From contig JAJLRJ010000010.1 in the NCBI GenBank assembly GCA_024195265.1, positions 2,822,981 through 2,886,980 on the forward strand: DNA of 64,000 nt. The letters run 5' to 3'. Positions 47,166 to 59,264 of the stretch are shown here, one piece after another. Positions within the stretch are counted from its first letter, which is position 1; each line of letters begins with the position of its first letter. A program made the translations under genes and the position numbers. Source of the stretch: Dendrophyllia cribrosa (taxonomy: Eukaryota > Cnidaria > Anthozoa > Scleractinia > Dendrophylliidae). The notes beneath the pieces were generated by a model. The model was not told the origin of the DNA and did no database searches. It worked only from the letters and a program-made list of their open reading frames with translations.

Positions 47166-48249
47166 TTCTTGGGAAGCTTAGAGACCAGGCTCAATGAGGT
47201 AGCCAGGCCTTGTCATCACCACCATGAGTACGTTGGGTACGGTAGCGGAGAGTGGCCAGCAAAAGTGAAAAATGAAAATCGAAAGTCCATTTAGCAAATG
47301 TTAAAGTAGAATAAACATACTTTTCACTTTGTGAATATACGAGTTCTCACTTCTACCTTCACCACCCCCTCTCCCTCCGCCGGCCCAACTTGAATCTCAG
47401 CCACTGTACAGCTGTCGCTTTTCTCGCTTATCAGCGAAGCGAAAGTCGCATTGTAAACTTCACCTTTAAATCTTCTGCATGCTTTAATAGTTTCTAAACA
47501 AAACTCAATCGCAAATGCCAGTGTAAAACTGAAGGTTTGTTTTGGAAAATAACCTCAACAAGTCCTTTCTCGATATATCAACAACAATGGCTTCGCAGTC
47601 TATGAATATTCCATAAAACGATTCAACACAAAAGAAACAAATTAACGTAACAATGGATAAAGGTTACCAAGTGTTGTGGTATTTCATTTTGTTGTTGATA
47701 TATCGAGAAGCTACCCGCTTGGTACTGAAAGTGACGACATTTGTTGATCATGAGACAATTTGTTGGGTGTAGGGGGGATTGGGTGAGTAAAGTTAAGGGC
47801 ACTAGATTTCCCAAGCTTGTCTTTCCAAGTATTTTCTACAAAGTAAGCAAGGCTGATACTACGTAGAACATTTAACGCGACAACGACATGATAGAACCCA
47901 AACTGAAAGCCAAAATACAATCGTGTATCACTATTTTTGACTGAATAAATCGTCTCTAGATCCTACGTACACCAGCAGCATTTTCGTTCACGGTCCTTTG
48001 CTTGTTGTATTTTCTACAGCAGCAAAACTTGTCTCTGGCCTGCTGACCATTTCAGTCTGTGTGTTCGTAGACTGTTAAACAATTCAGTACTTTTAGCCCT
48101 CTGATGAAAATTCAAGATAAATCTCGAATTTTATTTTGTAAAATGTTGAAAATTTATGTGTTTCCATGGCCAGTAACGATGCCATTACCTAAATTGAGTT
48201 CTTCCTGGTAATTAAGTACAATGCAATTCTATTTTGGCCAGTAAAAATC

Positions 48250-48430
48250 TGGGCCGGGTTGTTCAAAGCGCGGTTAAGCTAACCCAGGGTTAGCATCAAT
48301 TTTGATTCCAGTGAAATAATTAATCAATGGAGTTTTTTTACAAAGTATTTTTTCCCTTTAGTTTCGTCTTTGACTTGTCTTCGCATTTAATTAACTTAGA
48401 ATTAGCTTTTGAAAACACTCAGTCTAACAA
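48250..48430. mobile_element. TIR element remnant
   Basis: Shares ttgttcaaagc, cggttaagctaaccca, atcaattttgattc and aattagcttttgaaaac with the element nested at 29465-29690. Confidence 0.6.
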
Positions 48431-49562
48431 AAACACAAGACAGTGGACCAGCACTTCATTACGTTTGTTGCGAGTCTGATAATATAATACAAAAGAACGT
48501 ATCGACTGAACTTAGGGTGGCTGAGCACAGTTTCACAGTACCTATGCGTCATTCATTTTCATTTTAATACCACTAACGCCTCGCCCTGGACGCTCAAAAT
48601 TGGTGAGGCATACGATTAAGCAACAAGCTATATACTTTGATATTTTTGTTGAGCTTTTAGGGTGTTGCCATGGCAACACGGTGGATTGTAAATCAGCCTG
48701 CAATATTTGGTTTCGTTTATTTTTAGAAAATCTAGTCGTTAGATTTTGTCCATCATTTGTCTACAGTAAACTCGTAAAAATATTCGCATGTTAACACTGG
48801 TCTCATGTAATTTTGACAGAGGGATCTTCCCTAATTTGTGGTTTAATATGTTTGCGTTTTGCAAAAATCTCCTGTGATGGCAGGTGAGTTCGGCATATTC
48901 GGAACTATTATTGTAGCAAATTTCATGAAATTCTAACGCGTGGTTCCGTAGAAATCAGCACGTTTCCGAGGAAAGTCGCTAAAACACCCAGTCACAATTT
49001 TTTAGTCAACTGTGCATGCGTTGCATTTGACTGGGTTCTCGATCCAAAGACAAAAACGACCAAAAAGGCAGTGTATTTCTTAAATGGTTCTATAAATTAT
49101 CTATTGATTCAACAAACATTTTTACGAGCAACAAATTGTTTGATTTTAAGACGAAAAACAACACTTTCGCGATCCACGCTGAGCAAAATAAAATGATCGC
49201 TGAATAGGCGCCACGTTTGTTTTTCTCAAAACTCTGCACGTGCTGACTCATGCACGTAAGCAGCTGAAATTGAAGAGCGCGTGCAAACTGTGTTCAGCCA
49301 CCTTAAAGTAAAATATTCCGTTCACTGACAGGTATCATGCAAAACTAAGTAAAACATAGTATGTAAAATGCAAAATCTCAGCTAAAGAAGGCAAGTTAAA
49401 AAATGGGTAACAACAAAAGAAAGATTCAATTTCCCAGAGACCAATTCATTAGGGAAAGAAACTTGTCCCATATCAGTCAAGTAAATCCTGTAAATACTTA
49501 TCTTGAAAGGGACTTTCCCGCCGAAATAATTACAATATTACGCTGACCTTATTTCCTTGTTA

Positions 49563-49832
49563 TAGAGCAGTTTTCAATTGAGCATCGAAAGTAATTTCGC
49601 CATTGCTTTGGTTTTTTCATTGTTACGCTTTGTGATTGGCTAAAAAATCTCGCGCCACTTTCTCAAACAATCAGAAGTAAAACCAAAACCAATCGTGACT
49701 TGCTTGCGCGCGTTTTCCCGCGCTTTGGTTCGAGTTCTGATTGGTTAATCGGATTGTATGCGAGTTCTGTGATTGGTCAGAGTAATTTACTTTGGTTTTG
49801 GTTTTACGACACTCAATTGAAAATCGCTCTAT
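49563..49832 (-). mobile_element. CCAAT-rich MITE, family A, copy 4
   Basis: Complete inverted ends (tagagcagttttcaattgag ... caattgaaaatcgctcta); the rhcc-type block acatgtagccggcgcc is missing, an internal deletion. Confidence 0.8.
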
Positions 49833-49876
49833 CGCCGAATACCATCAAATATACAAGTTAATTGGATGAAAGATTA

Positions 49877-50172
49877 TAAAGCCGAGTTTTCAATTGAGTG
49901 TCGTAAATTCAAATCAAAGTAATAACTATGACCAATCACAACAGAGGTCACGGACAATCCAATGAACCAATCAGAACTCGAAGCAAATACATGTAGCCGC
50001 CGCCAAGCGCGGGAAAACGCGTGCGAGCAAGTCACGATTGGTTTTGGTTTTACTTCTGATTGGTTGAGAAAGTGGCGCGAGGGCTTTTAGCCAATCACAA
50101 AGCGTAGCAATGCAAAACCAAAGCAATTGCGAGATTACTTTCGACACCCAATTCAACTGAAAACCGCTCTAT
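49877..50172 (+). mobile_element. CCAAT-rich MITE, family A, copy 5
   Basis: Opposite orientation to copy 4, starting 44 bp after it. Near-complete with both ends and all CCAAT blocks. Confidence 0.85.
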
Positions 50173-50437
50173 CGAGTAAAACAGAAGCAATCGTTTGGAG
50201 ATAATATGCAGGATTACAAGGATGGAAGTGGATTACAGTTCGTCGAATTTGATTTCGTAACAGGCGGTAAAAAAATCGAAATTGCTTTTCTTGTGGAAAA
50301 TGAACATTTTAGCCATAATTTTGCCTCCTTAGTTAATATAACTTTGCTTTCATAGCTTATGGTGATTTTTTCTTCCTATTTCAGGATAATAAAGGGAGCT
50401 TAACGAAAGCTCCTGGCCAAAACCATGAAAAACATGA

Positions 50438-50692
50438 TAAAGCGATTTTCAATTGAGTGTCGAATGTAATTTCGCGATCGCTTTGGCATTGCTCCGCCTT
50501 GTGATTGGCCAAAAAATCTCGTGCCACTTTCTCAACCAATCAGAAGCAAAACTAAAACCAATCGTGACTTGCCTGCACGCGTTTTCCCGCGCTTGGCGCC
50601 GGTTACATGTATTTGCTTTGAGTTCTGATTGGCTCATTGGATTGTCTGCGCCTGTTGTGATTGGTCAGAGTAATTGCTTTGGTTTTGGTTTT
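50438..50692 (-). mobile_element. CCAAT-rich MITE, family A, copy 6 (one end truncated)
   Basis: Starts aagcgattttcaattgagtg and keeps all CCAAT blocks but stops at ggttttggttttc without the second terminus. Confidence 0.8.
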
Positions 50693-50858
50693 CTATATCA
50701 GCCGAGACCGACCGTCCCTTTAGTTGCCCAGTAAAATATTAGTTTGCGAATACAGTCGCCTCTCGACCGCTAAGGGTTCTGGGTACAGTTTACCTTCATT
50801 TCCCCTCAAGTTAGCTATAAAGTTAATGCCGCAGTTTTCTCCAAGAGTACAACAGCAA

Positions 50859-50864
50859 TTTATT
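50859..50864 (-). terminator. Polyadenylation signal for the orphan gene
   Basis: AATAAA on the minus strand, 128 bp after the stop of the 50992-51630 gene. Confidence 0.55.
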
Positions 50865-50991
50865 GTGCTGCAGTAAGGATTCGCTATCGGTGCTGCCGGG
50901 TGCTGTTGCTATGATAGTGTTTGTGTCTCTAGTGGTGCAAGTGGTGATAGAGGAGCTAACAATATGTGGCGACAAAGGGACGGAACACGGC

Positions 50992-51630
50992 TTACTGAGT
51001 ATCACTGAGTAAGTCCTGGACTGCAAAATTCCGACAGCATCCAAGAAAGTTTTCTCCGGAGTTCATCCAGAAATCAACAACTTTCTCAATACAGCGCGCC
51101 GATAGCGGATTCATGGATCTTTTATCATCGTGATAGCCATCTTGTGCTGCATTAAACACGCCTGAATTGATCTTGAATACTCCATTCATCACAGAGAAAC
51201 CTTCGGCAGTGACTTTCCTTGCTGTGTATTCTTCGCCAAACGCACTTGTGTAAACAGCGCCATGAACTTTGCGTGGGTTTTCTTGTTGATACTTTTTTAC
51301 TTTCTCAGTTGCAGTATCCAAAATTACAAGATATCCACTCTTACAACGTGTGCCGTTCGAAGTCTGCCACTGTGACTTGCCATCGCACGAGTAAATGAGG
51401 ACACCTGCGTAACAATGAGCACTTCCTCGATATGCATCTGACTGGCAGGAGATGTGAATCGTCTCAAAAGAGAACGAAGGAAGATCACAAGGAGATTCTG
51501 TGGCGACTGGGGTTACTGTGATAACTTCTGTTTTTGCGCCAATATCACGTGACACTTTCATGTTAGCTGCGTCTGCAATGTCTACACCGCACACCGGTTC
51601 TTCGCTTGACGTTGTAATTTTGTCTGCCAT
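50992..51630 (-). CDS. Orphan protein, 212 residues, intronless
   Basis: I do not recognise this protein. The frame is open for 213 codons from ATG 51628-51630 (MADKITTSSEE), has varied animal-like composition, and is followed by an AATAAA 128 bp downstream, so it looks like a real gene. It has about nine Cys residues, including CQSDAYRGSAHC and NFLGCC, but no hydrophobic signal peptide, so these need not form disulfides. The central part (about 80-160) has alternating hydrophobic residues suggesting a beta-rich fold (SGYLVILDTATEKV, HGAVYTSAFGEEYTARKV, EGFSVMNGVFKINSGVF), followed by a probable helix (ARCIEKVVDFWMN). A possible TATA-like tatata lies about 115 bp upstream on the minus strand. 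Probably a lineage-restricted cnidarian gene. Confidence 0.65.
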   Translation of the reverse strand: MADKITTSSEEPVCGVDIADAANMKVSRDIGAKTEVITVTPVATESPCDLPSFSFETIHISCQSDAYRGSAHCYAGVLIYSCDGKSQWQTSNGTRCKSGYLVILDTATEKVKKYQQENPRKVHGAVYTSAFGEEYTARKVTAEGFSVMNGVFKINSGVFNAAQDGYHDDKRSMNPLSARCIEKVVDFWMNSGENFLGCCRNFAVQDLLSDTQ

Positions 51631-53845
51631 ACTCAGTCCAAAAGTAACTCCTTGCTGTAACGGAAGAGAGATCGATTTAACAGAAAGTGAAACTTGTCCA
51701 TTAACTAAAAGCTCTTTCAGTTTCGATCTCTATTTTGCCATCATGATATATAACGAACAAAGCAAATAAACTGCAAGTTATCTTCCAGCATGAGAGGATA
51801 AAAAATGCAAGCGGCTTCTACTGACTGAACATAGCAGCCAAGAACTCTTGTCTGTGAACTAGCACTGACTTGAAAGCCATAATTAGCCAAAATTGCACTG
51901 AAAAGCGTTCACGTTTATAAGAAACTGCTGCAGTGAACTGATTTAGGTTTGTTATTGATTACACCTGCAGGAACTTGTTTCTTGTCAACTTTGGCACGGC
52001 TTTAAACGATCAGTTTAGGCAAGCGAAAAACAAAACAAATGTTAATAGACCGGGAGATGTAAAGAAAAGATAATCAACGACTGAAAAAATACAGACAGGG
52101 TTCAGATAAGTTGCTGAAAAGTACGCTTTCCATGCTATTTATCAGATTTATGAGCTCGAGATTTCTATCGCGTGTCAACTGCTACTCACTTTCTACAACA
52201 GAATAGATAGTGAGTATAGCGTAGCCAATAAGAGAACAGAATTCGTGATAAAACGCTACTGTAGATTTATACTAAAGTTGCATAGAGCATTAACAGATTT
52301 AAGTCATTTAATGATGTTTTGAACCAATTAAGGTAGCCAAGTGTGCGCGTCAAAATAAAAAGGAGCAATTAATTGTCATTTGGTGACCAGTCTTCGAATA
52401 GTTAAATTTCTTTTATCTATGATACATTTTTTTGTTTTGAGTCGTTTCTCTTGGAATAATTATCCAGCAAAAGGCAGCCAGTATAAGGAAAAAGCTCGAC
52501 TGTTCCCAGTGATTATTTAGCCTTCTCTCAGTGAGCGGAACTCTAAGTGACCATCCAAACGTGGAAATAATATCCGCTCCTGATTAAAAACAGTTTTGTT
52601 CCACTCACTGATAAATTGTTATGTTATTGTTGGTTTGTGATTCCTTGATTTGGGCAGAAATTATGCAAGGCTGAATGTATGGTGTCCTTGTTTTTGACAA
52701 GTGCTCAGTTTAATAAAACTGAGTAAGCATTTTTTCTTTCTAAAATACAATAAGGACCATTACGCTGCTCTGAGTACATGTGTCTATTCTGCCTCGTAGA
52801 AGAACTGAATATCAATACGTATGTTACCTTGTCACATTTTTCATTTAACAATTTTATTTAAACGAAATGATAAATGAGCTTGTTGAGAACTTTCAATCGA
52901 GCGTGGCCCGGTGATGTTTTTTTTTTTGCTAGCTTTTGTGCAATGTATTTTCGATGAAAATGATAAAGGATTAAACGGTTACAGAAGAAAGAATATTGTG
53001 GTGCAATTATTGTTTTGAGAGCTTAATTTGGGAATATGTAAATAGTAAGTATGTTTTCCCCCGTTTTGCCGTAAATTACGATGTCGCGTTGCCTGCTTGT
53101 CGCTGACAACTCTTATGACCTGCAAGCTTATCAGTAGTGCAGAAGCATGGCGACTCTTTATGGAATTTACTTCTTTCCGCGCTTGGCACTGCATGACATG
53201 TAAGTTCAGGCTGTAAGTTGTTGTTTTTATTTTGAATTCCTATTCTTTGCGGTCAACTGTGCCGTCTCAGTGTGCACTGACTCGTCGTGAAGACAGAAGT
53301 CTTTGTAGAGCTTTGTAGCTATTTAAGTTTGCTTGCATTCCCAGATCGCACTTTTTAAAGATAATTAACTTGTGGGAAACTGGTCGTTTCGCCTACGAGT
53401 CGTTTCGCCAACGGTCACGAGTTCACCTACGTCTTACTGACTCACGATCCATTTTTCTAACAGTTTGCTGACTACGGGCTTTCTTCAGCTGTTTTCTGAC
53501 TAGAGCTATACCCCAGTGTAACAAATGGTCAAAAAAATGATAAAACCTCTAAACATACCTTAATTCTTTCCAGTGTATGATGCCTCAGTGACTGTAGGAC
53601 TAGTGTTTTTAAAAGTAATGATACAAATCCGAAAAGGAATTAACTGTCACTTTGTCATAGAAACTTGAAAGCGCGGTTTGATAAATTAGCTTTTAATTGG
53701 GGTGCGGGATATTAAGTACCCTTCCGGAATGAATAACACCTCCTTGAAGCGTTTGTTCTAAGCTGCTTTTATTCCTTGTTGAAAGTTGTTCCTGTGACTT
53801 GAAATAATAATAAGTGCAAATGACTTGCGGTGTGTGGTAATCCAC

Positions 53846-54082
53846 CGTAGGAAAAAAGATGGCGGCTGTTCATTTTACCACAATACCTTGCGGACCTAAC
53901 ACAGCACATAAAGCACAAAGAAAGCCAAATTTTTACAATATTTGTTCCAGTACTAAGGACAATGTGTAGACTAGGTTTGAAGATTTTATAACTTTTCTTT
54001 ACATTTTTATGAACATTGTCAAGGTTTTGGTGCGCTAAGAATTATGGGTAAATGTACCAGTCGCCATCTTTTTTCCTACCGA
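53846..54082. mobile_element. Inverted-repeat element with AAGATGGCG arms
   Basis: Left arm ccgtaggaaaaaagatggcg is mirrored by cgccatcttttttcctaccg. Each arm carries AAGATGGCG, close to the YY1 consensus. About 237 bp, no ORF. Confidence 0.75.
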
Positions 54083-54696
54083 GGATTGTTGTTACATCTT
54101 GAGTGACCTTTTACTGTTTGTTTTGATGACTTCTGTATAGGAAACGAATAGACTACTCATCTACCAGAGTTCAAAGATTATTTATTGGTTTTAGATGGTG
54201 AAACGCAAAAATTCCCAGATTTGTTTTCTTCAGTGAAAGGCTATAACAGTCGACAGGTCAAACTTAACTTTGAACTTTAGGAGTAACATGTATCATGTGA
54301 GTCTTCTCTCCGCTCCTAGATATACTTAATGTTAACCTAAAAACACAAAACTTCAATACCCTTCTACATTAAAAGGTTAGAAATGTGCTGGCTGAAGACT
54401 TCAGAATATGGCGGGGCTGGTTCTCTTTCCTTTCTTCATTTCAAATATGACGATTTTGCTGGTAATGAACATCAAAACTTTCCATCACTTTGTCTCACAC
54501 GATCGATGTGATACAACATATAACATGACAGCTGAGGTAATCGCACTCCAGGCTCATGGCGGCGACAAGTACTGAGGCTTGGTAACCAAATTGAGTCTCG
54601 TTTCTAAGCTTACCCGCGAGCTTACCCAGAGAGTGATCCTAAAAAATATAATTTCTTGCAAGTACACTCCGGCAAGCCGGCACGCCAAACAGACCC

Positions 54697-54860
54697 GGGG
54701 GGGGGGGGGGGGGGGGGGGGGGAATCAAATTTCTTCTACTCAATACCCTAAAATGTACCACCCTACCGATTCTAACGGTGGTCATTTTAGAATTTAGCAT
54801 TCTAAGCGGTACCAATCTACAAAATTTTGACCCCTAAAAGGAAAGACGAGCACCTACAAC
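54697..54860. mobile_element. Family M remnant with 26-nt poly(G)
   Basis: After the G run, taccctaaaatgtacc, ggtggtcattttagaattta, ctaagcggtaccaatct and ttttgacccctaaaagg follow the same order as 19150-19285. Confidence 0.7.
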
Positions 54861-56543
54861 TTGCGATAAGTTTATACGACTCTGTTTGCAGCGCACTTTA
54901 TTTGTTTTTCTTCTAACATAAGTTTATTTAGGTGGGAAAATGTGGGCTTCTGATTTGGGGGAAGGACAGGACGAAAACGTTGTTTGCTACTTCTTGTCTT
55001 TTCGCTTATTTGTTTGTTTGTTTAATTTTTTCGTTTTGTCTTTTTTTTATGATTTTTTCATTGCCCAATAAACACTGTCGAAACTTTGTTTTCTGTCTCT
55101 TTTTGGTTGTGTCCCAGGGATTTTTGCTTGGAATTTTTGGATCGAAAACTGACTTTTCCCTGGAATACTTCATAGAAGTAAAGCGATGCAGCAACACCCC
55201 CCTTCCCCCTCCGGCACAGATTCGCAACGACTATGACGTGATGATGACGATGACGGAAACAATGACGTTACTTTTCCCGCACAATAAAGTCCGTTGCAGT
55301 GCTTGCAGGCTCAATATTTTCCAATCACAATAAATTGGAACAAAGGTAGCACGCAGGCTGGTAAGTTAACTCAAGACAACAGCCATACTCATTTGAATTT
55401 TCTAATATTTGAAAAGTATCACTTAACCTACTTTATTTTATGATTATGATTACTTCATAGTATTTTAGAAAATTATTTCTGGAATTTTGAGTTTTGTTTC
55501 GAGGTAATAACGCTGCCTGAAGATGCTACTTTACGATTACAATTTTAGGAGCCTATGAAATCATAGGGGCATAAAAATTTATAATTTACAATTTCCAGAA
55601 CTTTTGCTAAATTCTCATTCTCCTTGGAGGAATCTATGCTTTGAAAAAGGTTTATACAACAATAATAATAAGATAACTTAACGGTTTTGTTGTATAACCG
55701 AGACTAAAATTTCAAAAGTAAATGTTTATTATTAAAATTTACAGTTTTTCGTTCAAAAACAATGAAAAACAAAAGAAGGATGACCCCAGTTTGGTGGCTC
55801 ACTCCAGGACACATTGTTCCCTGACACATACGCATGCGCATCGAGAAAGTGCGGGAAAACTTCACAACGTAATTGATTGGGGAAAAAGACGGGAAATATC
55901 ACTGGGTCCAGAGGAGGACAATGTGAATATACGAATTACCTTTTGAATGTCTTTGCGGCTTCGTAAGGTTTCTCGTACGCTATTTTGAAAAATACTTATA
56001 ACGGTAAAAAAACTTACCAGGGCAACGATTTTTATTTTTTAAAATGTTGTCAAGAGAAAATGCTTGATGATGCGCAATGCAACCGTAATAAAAGGGAACC
56101 ATTTTCAAAGGTATAACCGCAGTTAGAACGTTTGCACGATTAATCTGAACTTCTTTAGACCTGTAAAAAAAAACTGACAGATTTCGTTCGTATTTGATGA
56201 AAACCTTTGGAATAAGCTCTGGTTTGTTTAAACGAATCATTTTAGACAGCTACTCTTTGAATGTTTCTGTTTGCACGGGAGAATTCAGAACTGTTACATT
56301 AATTTCATCAGTGAGGTTTCAACAAATTTCTTGAGTTCTTATCAGCCATTACAGGCCAGCAACCCAGCCGAACGCTTTTTAATTTTTGTGCGGTATCGGT
56401 TTTTTTTTCGCGCATCGTCAAAGTTTCGCAAAAATTAAAGCCGGGCCGAATTAATCGACATAAAGGAAATGTTAAGGTACCACTATTTCTTGCTAACAAA
56501 TGTAGGGCGGTTACACTACCATGATCGGTCCTTTTATCTTTTA

Positions 56544-56824
56544 AGGCTGGTTTTCACTAACGACGGAGTCGGAGTCGGAGTCATAATCAGAAGCGCAGAG
56601 CGTTACGATCTTGTGAAAATCAAACCGACGGAATCGGAAGAAGATTACTGAGTCATAAGCGGAATCGGAAGAAAATGGAACCGTTCTGATTCTTCCAACT
56701 CCGCTTTCGTCGAGCTTATGACTCCGCTTACGACTCCGATTTTCGATTTTCACTAGGTCGGAAGCGCTCTTACGACTCCGACTACGACTCCGACTCCGAC
56801 TCCGTCGCCAGTGAAAGCCAGCCT
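56544..56824. mobile_element. Hairpin MITE, family B, copy 2
   Basis: 281 bp starting aggctggttttcactaacga with ggagtcggagtcgg arms and a mirrored right end, flanked by TTA at 56541-56543 and 56825-56827. Confidence 0.85.
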
Positions 56825-58339
56825 TTAGGGTCGAGTCCTAAGTAAGGATTGTCAAGCGGGACTACATCGTCAAAGGTTTTCAAAATTTCATCTTCTTTGA
56901 ATCCATTAACAATATTACTAACTTCTTTTTTTATTTGTCTCATTATTTGTCTCTTTATTGGTCTCTTTAACCGCGAAAATTTAATGTAATGTACGTAAGT
57001 TGACTTCGTATCGTTCGGACTCATTCGGCCTTGTGTATTCGGATTGCCTTCGTTTTTCGGACTCATTCGGTGAATGTCTTCGGATTGTCTTCGTTTTCTG
57101 GACTCATTTGTTCAATCAAAAGACTTTACAAGCAAGTGAATTTAATTTCAGCTGGACAAACGATCTACTCATTCTTCACTGAGACAGTTAGTAAAGTGAT
57201 GGTGTAGAAGTCTTTGTTTGCTTCAGCGCTAGCACGTCCAGGTAACTTAGCAAGTTTGATTTTATAATTCTGCCTCTTTATGGTCCAAATTTTAAAGGTA
57301 TGAAAGCAATCTTTGACCAGAGTTTTCCTATAAAAAATTTTGGCATAATGCATCGTGTGGAAACCATGTAATTTCCTAAACAAAATCTACAAGTTATCAT
57401 CTATTTATCATCGATCTGTTTTTGGAAAAATATACGAATTTTTTAAACATAAATGCACGAACGTTTTCAACAAATTAGTGCTTGTAGAAATTGTGTAACT
57501 CTCTGAAATAGTAACCTGAATTTTTCTTTTAAGCTTATTTTTTTAAGGAATATATTTAGATAACAGTTGAAGTTAGATTCAAATATTGTTGCTAATTGTT
57601 AAATCATAAAAATAGTCTAAATATATATTCTCCCACCGTTCAGAATCTTAGTGTGATTTTGTTAAAAATATTATCAGTTTATGGTAGGAATTTCGACGAC
57701 CACTGTTAAAAATTCGTTTTTAATCTTGAATTAGAACCCAACTTTTAATTTAATATTAAAACATATTATTTAGGTTCCTATGAATACCCCATTACTTTCC
57801 TTTAATTTGAATAGTAAAATCTGTATTTTAGCTTCGTTTTTAATTTTTTAGGTTTAGTTTATGTAAAAAAGAGGACTTTTAGAAAACAAACTCATATAAT
57901 GAAGGCTAAGCTCGCCGAAGTTAGTATGTTTCAAAATCCACTAAGAAATTGTATTTTTTGTCAGCTGAAGTGACAAAAAATGACATCAAGGTTTTCATAT
58001 TTACACTTCTTTTATGAGCCTACTTTCTAATATATAAAAGATTTTCAGACCGTGTGTCAGATTTGTAAGAAAATATTTGAAAGATGTTGTTGGTAAATTG
58101 TCGTTAAAATTCAATGCAATTGTTTAAGCCATAAATGTTTTTGGTTCGGATAATCATTCAATGTTCCTTATGGTCAAGAATATATTTTATTTTGCACGAT
58201 ATGTTTTCATAGTCAGTGTGCAAAGGACAGATCAGTGAATAATACTGATCGTCGACTGCAAGAATTAAACTAAAGAGAAAAACAAATTATTTTTCAATGC
58301 AGGTTTGATTTTTAAGGAATAATTTTCGTGAATAGCCTT

Positions 58340-59172
58340 AAAGAGACACTCACTGTTCCGCCGAAATAATAAAATTTCGCTATTTCACCCTATTTTTATG
58401 TTAAATCGCCAAATTACCACGGCAAAATATACAACTTAATTAATTGGATAAATTTTTTTTTATAATAACTGCATGAAGTTATTCCCGCATGCTGATTGGT
58501 CAATTTTTATCATCAATAAGATTACAGACACATAAAATTTTAATTTATGCAAGATGTCATCAAGTCAATTTTTTAGCCAATGAAATTTCTTTATTGCTAT
58601 CGTTAGCCAATGAGAAAGCGAGAAAACTAATTGACAATGATTGCGTCAATTTGAATGAAACTCAGCAATTTGTCATGTTTACCTTGCGTTCACTCTTCAT
58701 TTCATCCGTTTTTTTACGATTTTGGCGTTTTTGTTATTGTAAAAAACAAATTGACGTCAGTTTTTTATGCGTCTGTCCTCTTATTGATGATAAAATTCGT
58801 CATAACATTGTCAAAGTTTGCTGTGGATCCACAGCACTTTGACAATGTTATGACGAATTTTATCATCAATAAGAGGACAGACATAAAAAAACTGACGTCA
58901 ATTTGTTAAATAGAGCAAGACAGAAGCAGTAGTTTGGAGATAAAGCTAGTGCAGGATTGCAAGGATGGAAGTGGATAAAAGTTATCGTCAATTTGATTTC
59001 GTGACAGGCGGTCTAAAAACAAATTGCCATTCTTGTGGAATTTTGACTTTTCTAGCTTTTCGTTTTTGTTTCTTTAGTTAATATTTCTTTACGTTCATCA
59101 TTTCTGGCGAATTTTTCTTCATATTTCAAGACAATAAAAGAAGTTTAAGGCAAAATCATGAAAACGCGATAT
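58340..59172. repeat. Composite repeat, copy 2
   Basis: Shares its outer segments with 49495-50437 but has different material inserted in the middle (58480-58910), including the palindrome below. Confidence 0.65.
58745..58908. repeat. 164-bp near-perfect palindrome
   Basis: Two arms of about 80 bp meet at GGATCC (58825-58830) with no loop. Arms match over attgacgtcagtttttt, tctgtcctcttattgatgat and aaaattcgtcataacattg with only two small indels. TGACGTCA-like sites sit at both outer ends. Confidence 0.9.
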
Positions 59173-59225
59173 GCATATATGGCTGAAATGTTCCACGATT
59201 AAAAGTAGCATTCTGATTGGCCGGC

Positions 59226-59264
59226 CGCCATGTTGGTGTACCAAAGTGGTACACCAAAATGGCG
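59226..59264. repeat. Short hairpin
   Basis: cgccatgttggtgtacca and tggtacaccaaaatggcg form arms around a 3-bp loop. Confidence 0.7.

Larger units (their letters stand above)
49495..50437. repeat. Composite repeat, copy 1, carrying two family A MITEs
   Basis: Stretches 49500-49562, 49833-49876 and 50173-50437 match 58340-58470 and 58912-59172 (for example ccgccgaaataat, atatacaagttaattggat, ggaagtggatta, ggcggtaaaaa). The two full MITEs (49563-49832, 49877-50172) interrupt this copy. Confidence 0.7.
44891..50991. other. Repeat-rich intergenic stretch
   Basis: No gene is supported. Contents: low-complexity cggtttttcggttt near 45860-46370, family K repeat (46445-46730), a gtcctaaacaggg repeat (46735-47165), a nested-element relative (48250-48430), and a composite element with family A MITEs (49495-50692). 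Confidence 0.65.

Noticed and set aside
46881..47294. 137-codon open frame
   Set aside because: Spans the gtcctaaacaggg repeat region; residues reflect the repeat, not a protein family.
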